DNA of 5,682 bases, from contig JAGGTW010000069.1 of NCBI GenBank assembly GCA_021163585.1, forward strand, positions 1 to 5,682, given 5' to 3'. This DNA is from Desulfurococcales archaeon (GTDB lineage: Archaea; Thermoproteota; Thermoprotei_A; Sulfolobales; NBVN01). Below the pieces are notes generated by a model that worked only from the letters and a program-made list of their open reading frames with translations, was not told where the DNA came from and did no database searches. Positions within the stretch are counted from its first letter, which is position 1. Each line of letters starts with the position of its first letter. The translations under genes were made by a program, and so were the position numbers. Positions 1 through 5,314 of the stretch are shown here, piece by piece.

Positions 1-272
1 ATGTAGCTGGGCTCTACGACAGGGGTGTCTACGTCTGCTTCTCACCTATAATACTAACTCCTGATGAAGTGAAAAGAGTACCTCCAATACTACTTGACAT
101 GATCGAGGACGCTATTGTTGTTTATGACCCTAAAGGCTTCTTTAGTAAGCTACTGGATAAAGTAGCTGCTAGATTAAAGGAGCTGGGCGCGGAGCGCGTC
201 TGGCTGGGTCGGAAGTGGTACTGGAGACTTAAAAAGAACTACAAACCAGGGGAGGTGATATTAATTGAATAA
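1..272 (+). CDS. MNT-type nucleotidyltransferase, C-terminal part (start outside window)
   Basis: The frame is open from base 3 at the window edge to TAA at 270-272, giving 89 codons. It opens with a block reading VAGLYDRGVYVCFSPIIL, followed by an acidic helix (DMIEDAIVVYD) and an end containing a GRKWYW block. By recall, this arrangement is typical of the C-terminal half of archaeal minimal nucleotidyltransferases that are paired with HEPN proteins. The catalytic GS...DxD motif lies upstream and is not visible, so activity cannot be judged. Known partners of this type act as antitoxins, some by adding AMP to the HEPN toxin. The last 8 bases overlap the next gene, which implies translational coupling. 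An internal GTG at 69 could be mistaken for the start, but the conserved upstream residues show that the gene begins outside the window. Confidence 0.8.
   Translation, partial: VAGLYDRGVYVCFSPIILTPDEVKRVPPILLDMIEDAIVVYDPKGFFSKLLDKVAARLKELGAERVWLGRKWYWRLKKNYKPGEVILIE
251..258 (+). promoter_or_regulatory. Strong Shine-Dalgarno for the HEPN gene
   Basis: GGAGGTGA lies inside the end of the nucleotidyltransferase gene, about 6 bases before TTG 265. It matches the archaeal 16S tail almost perfectly. It decides the start of the HEPN gene, because the nearby ATG at 272 runs straight into TAG and no other start codon fits. Confidence 0.75.
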
Positions 273-705
273 TGTAGCGCTAGCTAAGTCAAATATAAGG
301 CAAGCAATTGAGAGATTAAGACATGCTGGAGAAGCACTAAGAAGCGGGAACTACCCCTACACCATCAGGCAATGTCAAGAGGCCGTAGAATTGAGTCTAA
401 AAGGTGCTCTCAGACTTGTCGGGATCGAGCCACCTAAGTGGCATGACGTCGGTCCAGTACTTAAGAGGGAGAGAAGCAGATTTCCAGCAGGATTCAGGGA
501 CTACATCGATAAGTTAGCTTCGATATCGAGGTCTTTGAGGAAGGAGCGGGAACTAGCTATGTATGGTGATGAAGTTGCTGGTATACCACCTGAGGAGCTA
601 TACGTAAGGGATGATGCTGTAGAGTATTTTGAGAAGGCTGAGTTTGTTGTCAGTAAGGTGGTGAAGTTATTTGAGGATCTGGTGGGTGAGAAATTAGCTC
701 AGTAG
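265..705 (+). CDS. HEPN domain protein, partner of the MNT nucleotidyltransferase
   Basis: This is a 146-residue, mostly alpha-helical protein of the HEPN family (PF05168-like). Visible marks are an N-terminal helix with NYPYTIRQCQEAVELSLK (residues 29-46), the PPKWHDVG block (56-63), and RKERELAMYGDE (92-103), which stands where HEPN ribonucleases carry RX4-6H. Here the motif is R95-x4-Y100, so the catalytic His is replaced by Tyr. I recall the same R...YGD pattern in other short archaeal HEPN proteins. In HEPN/MNT pairs the HEPN member is usually the toxin RNase and the MNT member the antitoxin. Without the His, canonical cleavage is doubtful here, and a nucleotide-binding or regulatory role is possible. 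The TTG start is chosen for its strong ribosome binding site and the 8-base overlap with the upstream gene. Confidence 0.82.
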   Translation: MNNVALAKSNIRQAIERLRHAGEALRSGNYPYTIRQCQEAVELSLKGALRLVGIEPPKWHDVGPVLKRERSRFPAGFRDYIDKLASISRSLRKERELAMYGDEVAGIPPEELYVRDDAVEYFEKAEFVVSKVVKLFEDLVGEKLAQ

Positions 706-718
706 GTCTGAGGAGTTG

Positions 719-1435
719 ATGGTACACTTAATCTCCGCGTCACCTGTTCTTAAGTGCCTTGTTATTGAGAGGATCAATAGGTTTACTGTCAGGGTTAGGT
801 GCTTAGGTAGCGAGTACCCTGCACTAAACACTAATACTGGCAGACTGCCTGACCTCCTGACTCCGGGCAGGATAGCTTACTGCATACGTAAGTACGCTGG
901 TAAGCTACCTCTGAGGCTCTTAGGAGTTGACGTGGGTGGGGAGGTAGCAGTAACCGATATTCACATGCAGGTGAAGTCCTTCGAGAAAGCTTTGGAGCTC
1001 AACTCCATACCCTGGCTCACCGACTGCCTGGTCAAGCAGAGAAACCCTGTCATTGGTAACTCAAGACTCGACTACCTGCTGAAGTGCCCTGAATGTGAGG
1101 TGTGGATGGAGGTGAAGAGTGCTGTTCTCATACATCATGGCGTATTCGCAGGGTACCCGGACTGCCTGAGCCTGCGTGGGAGAAGACATATTCAGGAACT
1201 GATTAAGCTGGCACTGAAGGGCAGGAAAGCACTGCTAGTCTTCATTGCAGCACATCCAAAAGCAAGAGCCTTCAAACCATACAGTAGAGGAGACCCTCAG
1301 ATCACGGAATTACTCAAGAAAGCAATGAAGTCCGGAGTACGGGTCAGGGCCCTACAAATCAAAGGAATAATTAAGAAAGACAAGAACACAATAATAACAG
1401 TGCACCAAAACCCGAACCTACCAGTAGTAATTTAA
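719..1435 (+). CDS. sfsA: SfsA family protein (DNA-binding / nuclease-fold)
   Basis: This 238-residue protein is close to the usual SfsA length (about 230-250). It shows the family blocks in order: the N-terminal RINRFTVRV (residues 18-26), NTGRLPDLLTPG (38-49), SRLDYLL (115-121), MEVKS (130-134), PDCLSLRGRRHIQEL (147-161) and the C-terminal DP...LL..A...GV (192-207). D118, E131 and K133 form a PD-(D/E)XK nuclease-like triad. E. coli SfsA binds DNA and was named for stimulating sugar-fermentation genes; its biochemical role is unsettled. Two features are unusual: a CPEC pair just before the EVK strand, and YPDC where FPDA is usual. ATG 719 is preferred over TTG 716 because GAGGAG at 710-715 sits too close to the TTG. 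The gene lies 13 bases after the HEPN stop and is probably co-transcribed with it. Confidence 0.88.
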   Translation: MVHLISASPVLKCLVIERINRFTVRVRCLGSEYPALNTNTGRLPDLLTPGRIAYCIRKYAGKLPLRLLGVDVGGEVAVTDIHMQVKSFEKALELNSIPWLTDCLVKQRNPVIGNSRLDYLLKCPECEVWMEVKSAVLIHHGVFAGYPDCLSLRGRRHIQELIKLALKGRKALLVFIAAHPKARAFKPYSRGDPQITELLKKAMKSGVRVRALQIKGIIKKDKNTIITVHQNPNLPVVI

Positions 1436-1650
1436 TAGAGAATGTTCTTTTATACTGGTGTGTCCTTGAATGAATATTCCTCAAGGGGAAATTATAAGTA
1501 AACACACCTGCATGACGGCCCAAAGTAGTGCAGGCGTTCGTACGTAGTCCGCAAAGTCCAGCAATTACTCCGACCACTATGACATAGGTGTGAGAGTATA
1601 GAGAAACTCATGTCTTAACTATTTAGATGTACACCCCCTATTAAGGAAGT
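1436..1650. other. Intergenic region after sfsA, with hairpins
   Basis: No convincing gene lies here. A 19-codon frame from ATG 1442 has no family resemblance. Complementary segments are present: GGTGTGT (1457-1463) with ACACACC (1502-1508), enclosing CCTTGA (1464-1469) with TCAAGG (1481-1486); CCTGCA (1507-1512) with TGCAGG (1529-1534); and GACAT (1581-1585) with ATGTC (1610-1614). A degenerate tandem repeat AGTCC-GCAA / AGTCC-AGCAA occupies 1546-1564. The first hairpin directly follows the sfsA stop and could affect transcript ending. A TTATAAG at 1492-1498 resembles a TATA box and could serve an unrecognised small RNA, but nothing identifies one. Confidence 0.4.
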
Positions 1651-1655
1651 AAAGA

Positions 1656-1664
1656 TTAATATTA
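1656..1664 (+). promoter_or_regulatory. Probable TATA box for the vapBC-type operon
   Basis: TTAATATTA with a purine-rich GTAAAGA just upstream resembles an archaeal TATA box with its BRE. A start point about 25 bases downstream falls near 1683-1687, leaving a short leader that carries the GGTGAT ribosome binding site before GTG 1697. Confidence 0.45.
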
Positions 1665-1668
1665 TACA

Positions 1669-1687
1669 GTACCAATTAGTACTTGGT
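1669..1687. promoter_or_regulatory. Overlapping palindromes, probable VapB-type operator
   Basis: Two dyads overlap: GTAC-CAATTA-GTAC (1669-1682) and ACCAA-TTAGTAC-TTGGT (1671-1687). The element CCAATTAG at 1672-1679 recurs as a direct repeat at 1700-1707, just inside the antitoxin gene. AbrB-fold antitoxins usually repress their own operon by binding such symmetric sites around the start of transcription. The location matches that role; the binding itself is inferred. Confidence 0.5.
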
Positions 1688-1696
1688 GATTAGTAG

Positions 1697-1942
1697 GTGC
1701 CAATTAGAAGGAGAGTTCATGCAGGTCAAGTATATCTCGGCAGGGAGGTTTTGGGAGCGCTGGGTATTAGGGATGGTGATGAAGTAGAACTAGAGATTAA
1801 GGATGGTGAGGCTGTAATAAGACCTGTAAAGGCGATCGACAAAGATACATTGGATTTAATTAGATTACTGGGAGAGGTTAAGGCTAGTGGTGGGCGTGAA
1901 GACTACTTTGAAGAATACGATTATGAAGATATAAGTGGTTAA
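1697..1942 (+). CDS. AbrB/SpoVT-fold antitoxin (VapB-type)
   Basis: This 81-residue protein has an N-terminal swapped-hairpin AbrB/SpoVT DNA-binding domain (about residues 1-45). The pattern is RRVHAGQVYLGREVLGALGIRDGDEVELEI, split as strand (2-13), helix (14-22) and the G-I-x-x-G-D-E-V-E-L turn (23-33). The tail from residue 48 is acidic and ends in DYFEEYDYED, typical of the segment that wraps around and blocks a PIN toxin. The likely role is autorepressor and antitoxin for the PIN protein 5 bases downstream. GTG 1697 is chosen because GGTGAT at 1685-1690 lies 6 bases before it and the conserved domain begins at once. MazE-like or orphan AbrB regulators are alternatives, but the PIN neighbour favours VapB. 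Confidence 0.85.
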   Translation: MPIRRRVHAGQVYLGREVLGALGIRDGDEVELEIKDGEAVIRPVKAIDKDTLDLIRLLGEVKASGGREDYFEEYDYEDISG

Positions 1943-1947
1943 GTACG

Positions 1948-2427
1948 ATGGATGTTTTCATTGACACACAATTATGGATATATGCCTTTAAGAAGCCCCA
2001 AAGGGAAAACTTCTTAAGTAGTGAAGAGTATGAGGAAGCTCTTCAGATACATGGTAAAGCTATGAAATTCATGCATAATGTCTTAACAAGTCACATGGTG
2101 CATATCACTACACATCAATTAGCTGAAATATTTCATGCCCTCGCATTCAGAGGTGTTAGAATGAATAGTAGGCAGGCGCTGAACATTGTCGAGAAAATAA
2201 TGAAGAGTTCAAGAACCATAGTAGTAGAAGTTAGGAAAAGACACTATAGGGAAGCCTTAAGGCTAAGTAGCTTATCAGGAATACATATATGGGATTACCT
2301 ATGCATAATACCGCTGAGGGGACAAATAGACGTAGCCTACACTAATGACAAGCATTTCCTCCATCCCACCATAAAAAGCTTAGTACCAAAAGTAGAGAAC
2401 CCCATAGGAAAATGGATTACTGCATAG
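1948..2427 (+). CDS. PIN-domain ribonuclease toxin (VapC-type)
   Basis: This 159-residue PIN-domain protein probably cleaves RNA in a Mg2+-dependent way. The acidic site is visible: D6 in VFIDTQLW, E60 in HQLAEIFHAL, D116 in IHIWDYLCII, and the TND turn with D134 in VAYTNDKHFLH. All positions expected of a metal-binding PIN site are present, so it appears active. VapC toxins usually cut tRNA or rRNA when the antitoxin is degraded; the target of this one is unknown. The length is slightly above the usual 130-140 because of a charged insert at about 16-40 (QRENFLSSEEYEEALQIHGK). It follows the antitoxin by 5 bases with only a weak ribosome binding site, so it is probably translated by coupling from the antitoxin message. 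Confidence 0.87.
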   Translation: MDVFIDTQLWIYAFKKPQRENFLSSEEYEEALQIHGKAMKFMHNVLTSHMVHITTHQLAEIFHALAFRGVRMNSRQALNIVEKIMKSSRTIVVEVRKRHYREALRLSSLSGIHIWDYLCIIPLRGQIDVAYTNDKHFLHPTIKSLVPKVENPIGKWITA

Positions 2428-2604
2428 TTAGGATCGATGCCAGGCTTTCTTAATCAAAGAATTACACACCATGAACTACGTGCTCTATCTTAAACTAAAG
2501 TAGCAGATAATAACTCGTGCCAAACGTAAATTTGGGATGACCCTCCTTGATGTAGTAGTGTTTTCATCGGACATATCTCCACAAACAAAAATTATTAACA
2601 TAAA

Positions 2605-2651
2605 CTGAATTGTTTTCTATGATGCTGTGTTCTGGAACTGAAACAATTAAG
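2605..2651. repeat. Imperfect inverted repeat upstream of nhaC
   Basis: CTGAATTGTTT (2605-2615) is complementary to AAACAATTAAG (2641-2651) with one mismatch, around a 25-base centre. A related element, GAATTTATTGTTTT, follows at 2671-2684. The set ends about 15 bases before the TATA box, which is where an archaeal activator or repressor could bind. No regulator is identified. Confidence 0.45.
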
Positions 2652-2698
2652 TTTTGCAGATTTGCTAAACGAATTTATTGTTTTACTGAGATAAAAAA

Positions 2699-2705
2699 TT
2701 TATAA
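2699..2705 (+). promoter_or_regulatory. TATA box for the nhaC gene
   Basis: TTTATAA, preceded by an A-run (2692-2698) that can serve as BRE, is a near-consensus archaeal promoter element. A start point about 25 bases downstream, near 2727, leaves a short leader with GGGGGT at 2728-2733 before ATG 2744. Confidence 0.6.
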
Positions 2706-2743
2706 GTCATAACTTAAAAAATTATTTGGGGGTATTATTAAGG

Positions 2744-4526
2744 ATGAATAAACTGACTTTACTGAAGTTCATAGTAGTCATAATAGTTATTGTAATAGCC
2801 CTGATAGCTTTAGTGCCGCCGAACGCCCCCTTCATGCCTGAAGAAAAGCGATTTGCCTACTACACGTTCCCGCTTCTGCCCCCACTGCTAGCTATTGCAT
2901 TAGCTATGGCTACTAGGCAGGTACTCATAGCACTCTTTGCTGGTGTCTGGGTCGGTGCCTTAATGGTCGTGGCCTACAACCCACTGTCAGCTACAACTCA
3001 GACACTATCGTGGATTATTGAGAACGCTACGGACTCATGGAACGCCACCATACTGATCTTCGACTTCATCATAGGTGCCTTCGTGGGTGTGCTGTACGCG
3101 TCAGGTGCCCTGCATGCCGCCGCTCGAGCCATAGCTAAGGGTGTTAAAAGCGCACTAGGATCTAGCTTCGCTGGGTGGTTCTGGGGCTGGCTATATTCTT
3201 CGATGACTACACGAACACTATCGTAGTAGGCAATACGATCAGGCCTTAACCGATAGGTTGAGGGTGAGTAGGGAATTCCTGAGCTACATAGTTGATTCGA
3301 CCGCGGCCCCGGTAGCGGGCATAGCACTGGTGTCGACATGGATAGGCTATGAGGTAGGTTTGATCAAGGACGCTATTGAAGGGCTTCAGAAGATGGCTTC
3401 TCAAGGCGTGATAGCTGCTGCACCAGATATCGGCGCCTACATGGCGTGGATGTCGTCAGTACCCTTCAGGTACTACTCGATCTTAGCAATAGTACTGGTG
3501 CTGACGGTTGTCCTCACCAGGAGGCACTTCGGGCCCATGCTTAAGGCAGAGCACAGAGCCAGGAAGGAGGGGAAGGTCATAAGGGATGGTGCACAGCCCC
3601 TCATGCCTACTGAGAGTGTGCTGGGTGCAGAGCCAGTAGCGAAGAAGTGGACTTCTGGGTGGGTGTTCGCAATATCGATATTGGCGCTAGTATCCATCAC
3701 ACTCCTGGGTATGTGGGTCACCGGAGCTGATGACCCGTCGAAGTGGTGGGAAACCCCATTCACTGACGCACTAATGAATAGTGACTCAGCAACAGCACTA
3801 CTGTGGGGTAGCTTCACAGCATACCTCATAGCGCTAGTCGGGGGACTAGTGTCCCGCTCCCTCTCGATCGCGAAGGCAATGGAGTATACCGTGAAGGGAA
3901 TGTACTTAATGGTCTTCGCAAACGCGATCCTGCTGCTGGCATGGAGCATTAAGTCAGCAACTGACGCAGTAGGTACTGCGGACTTCGTAGTTTACGCTGC
4001 GACAGCAGGCGGTGTCCCAGCCCTAGTGGTTCCACTAGTGATCTTCTTGGTCTCCATGTTCATATCGTTCACTACAGGCACGAGCTGGGGTACCTTCGGC
4101 GTCATGATGCCCATAGCTGTGCCGATGGCCTGGAGGCTGGCTCTAATTCAGTACCCGGGCAACCTAGACGTCGCCTACACCGTGATGTTCGCATCAATAG
4201 CATCAGTATTTGCTGGAGGGATCTTCGGCGACCACTGCTCGCCGATTAGTGACACCACCATAATGTCCTCAATGTTCAGCGCCTCAGACCACATAGACCA
4301 TGTAAACACTCAGATACCTTACGCAGTACTGGCTGCCTCAGTAGGTATAGTACTGTACCTACTCTTCGCAGCAGGTATAACTAGCCCGCTAATACTGCTA
4401 CCCATAGGTGTAGTGCTACTGGTGCTCCTGCACTACGTTATAAGTAACTTATACGCCAAGAAGGTCGGGCTACCGCCTAAGGTTCCCAACTATGTAGTGG
4501 GAGCTTCGGGCAAAGAAATAGAATAA
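2744..4526 (+). pseudogene. nhaC: NhaC-family Na+/H+ antiporter, reading frame broken twice
   Basis: This multi-pass membrane antiporter of the NhaC family exchanges Na+ for H+ or similar ions. The protein runs in three frames: 2744 to about 3186, about 3187-3246, and about 3247-4526. Adding one base in each of two places gives a 594-residue product. Family motifs are clear: FFDDYTNTIVVGNTIRP (152-168), the join to LTDRLRVSREFLSYIVDSTAAP, TGTSWGTFG near 446-453, and FGDHCSPISDTT (495-506), with many hydrophobic spans including a first one at about residues 7-25. The first gap is best placed in GGGG 3183-3186, which yields W-G-L-A-I-FFDDY; the second is in CCTT 3244-3248 and restores RPLTDR. 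Unrepaired, translation stops at TAG 3224. ATG 2744 is preferred over TTG 2726, which would sit on the predicted transcription start. The gene is either a true pseudogene or carries sequence errors. Confidence 0.85.
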
Positions 4527-4540
4527 AATACAATAACATA

Positions 4541-4545
4541 TTTTT
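4541..4545 (+). terminator. T-run after nhaC, possible terminator
   Basis: TTTTT lies 15 bases after the antiporter stop in an AT-rich stretch. Archaeal RNA polymerase often ends at such T-runs without a hairpin. The run is short, so support is modest. Confidence 0.3.
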
Positions 4546-4586
4546 ATCCATTAATATCTAACATTAGCCGCTTTCCAGCATACTTC

Positions 4587-4592
4587 TTTAAG
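4587..4592 (+). promoter_or_regulatory. Possible TATA box for the moaD-like gene
   Basis: TTTAAG lies about 28 bases before the GGAGAG/GTG start region at 4613-4622. Spacing suits a nearly leaderless transcript. Without it the gene would depend on read-through from the antiporter gene 90 bases upstream. Confidence 0.35.
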
Positions 4593-4619
4593 GAATTTAC
4601 ATAAGTAGTGTTGGAGAGT

Positions 4620-4897
4620 GTGGGAGAATCAAGATCTACGTTAGGTTCCTGCAAAGGGCTGGCGACCTAAGCCCCTGAAGGCAAGAGAGCAACCGTTGTT
4701 GAGCTGCCTGAGAATTCAACTATTAAGGATCTCCTAGAGCACATTAGAGGCTACATTAGCAGGAGGATCGGGGAGGGTCTGATGGAGAAGAGACTTATAC
4801 TGACGGTACTAGTTAATGATGAAGCCATCATAAACTTAGACCACGTACTCAAGGACGGTGACACGGTAACTTTCATGTCCCGGGAATGGGTGGGTGA
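4620..4897 (+). pseudogene. MoaD/ThiS-like ubiquitin-fold sulfur carrier, frame broken three times
   Basis: The pieces assemble into a 92-residue beta-grasp protein. It begins GRIKIYVRFLQRAGDL (residues 2-17), continues through ATVVELPENSTIKDLLEHI (24-42) and TVLVNDEAI (62-70), then LDHVLKDGDTVTF (73-85), and ends HVPGMGG at a TGA. MoaD, ThiS and the archaeal SAMP proteins carry sulfur or are joined to other proteins through this Gly-Gly tail, after activation by an E1-like enzyme. Which role applies cannot be told; no partner gene is nearby. Three one-base changes are needed: an extra G in GGG 4622-4624 (otherwise no ATG, GTG or TTG precedes the domain), one C fewer in CCCC 4672-4675, and an extra T in TTT 4871-4873. 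Read as printed, the middle frame ends at TAA 4911-4913 as SREWVGDAPEV, without Gly-Gly. GTG 4620, with GGAG at 4613-4616, is the best start but uncertain. Confidence 0.72.
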
Positions 4898-5002
4898 CGC
4901 ACCCGAGGTTTAATCATCTAGCTCCTCGGTAAGTATGTAGCCCCCACTCCAGGTGCGTCAGCAGAGTGGCTCAGGCTGGGGCTACCCAGAATAATTACTG
5001 GG
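4895..5002 (+). ncRNA. Possible structured RNA or 3' UTR element after the moaD-like gene
   Basis: Perfect complementary pairs are dense here: TGACGCACC (4895-4903) with GGTGCGTCA (4952-4960); CCGAGG (4903-4908) with CCTCGG (4924-4929); GTAGCCCC (4937-4944) with GGGGCTAC (4978-4985); CACTC (4945-4949) with GAGTG (4964-4968); CTGGG (4976-4980) with CCCAG (4985-4989); and that CCCAG with CTGGG (4998-5002). Several exclude one another or cross as a pseudoknot. This could be a folded RNA, an attenuator-like switch or chance. It matches no RNA family I know. A protein-coding reading of the same bases is not excluded. Confidence 0.25.
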
Positions 5003-5314
5003 GCACTGCATGACTACTTGCTTGCGGCTAGCGTTCTTGAACCTAGGTCGCTACGGTGCTTTACGAATTTCTTCTGGGTGCCAGCCTACATGCATGGTTG
5101 TTTTAGTACTTCTATCAGTTCACGAAAAGCTTTTTCTTTATAAAGAATTCTGCAGGTGTTATGCTACCAGCTAAATTTTTAATTAATTGCGCTAAGGAGG
5201 TATTACTTATTGCAACTGATTAGCAAGTAAAATTTTTGCATGCCTAATATAAAACTTCAGTGAATTATTTAAAGCTGATTCCCGTAATTAATTATTGGCG
5301 TATGGTGGTTCTTA
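4898..5314. other. Gene-poor region between moaD-like and KaiC/RadA-like genes
   Basis: The first ~200 bases are GC-rich and full of complementary segments (see the 4895-5002 entry); they also contain a 73-codon open frame (4922-5140) without a usable start that I do not recognise. From about 5100 the stretch is AT-rich. It holds GAAAAGCTTTTTC (5124-5136) followed by the palindrome CTTTATAAAG (5136-5145), a 20-codon frame from ATG 5161 to TAG 5223, and a perfect ribosome-binding sequence AAGGAGGT (5194-5201) with only a 6-codon TTG frame after it. It ends in the promoter of the ATPase gene. Confidence 0.5.
5266..5273 (+). promoter_or_regulatory. TATA box for the KaiC/RadA-like gene
   Basis: TATTTAAA is a near-consensus archaeal TATA box. 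A start point about 25 bases downstream, near 5295, gives a leader of about 20 bases that includes GGTGGT at 5304-5309 before GTG 5315. Confidence 0.6.

Larger units (their letters stand above)
2428..2743. other. AT-rich intergenic region before the nhaC gene
   Basis: No gene is seen. It holds a small hairpin CCAAA-CGTAAA-TTTGG at 2520-2535, the imperfect inverted repeat at 2605-2651 and the antiporter promoter. GC content falls clearly below the flanking genes after about 2580. Confidence 0.6.

Noticed and set aside
1371..1577. Minus-strand open frame of 68 codons
   Set aside because: It starts at a GTG with no ribosome binding site, runs antisense into the end of sfsA and resembles no family.
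265..2427. Defence island or new multi-gene defence system around the two toxin-antitoxin pairs
   Set aside because: Both pairs are ordinary small modules common in thermophilic archaea; no mobile element, CRISPR, helicase or other defence gene is visible in the window.
2619..2690. C/D box guide RNA candidate (ATGATGC 2619-2625, CTGA 2638-2641 after exactly 12 bases, CTGA near 2687)
   Set aside because: The C box departs from RUGAUGA in its last base and no C' box follows the first CTGA, so the spacing match is probably chance.
3183..3248. Programmed -1 frameshifting in nhaC
   Set aside because: No slippery heptamer or downstream stimulatory structure is evident, and two shifts so close together would be needed.
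2998..3339. Minus-strand open frame of 113 codons
   Set aside because: It is fully antisense to the nhaC gene, Ser/Pro-rich, and has no motif; it is a shadow of the real coding strand.
3473..3949. Minus-strand open frame of 158 codons
   Set aside because: It is antisense to the well-conserved nhaC sequence, has no promoter or ribosome binding site, and has a composition typical of a shadow frame.
4950..5050. tRNA-like pieces (AGTGGCTCAGGCTGG on +, GGTTCAAG on the minus strand)
   Set aside because: No matching D-arm, anticodon or T-arm stems could be built, and the T-arm lacks the G53-C61 pair.
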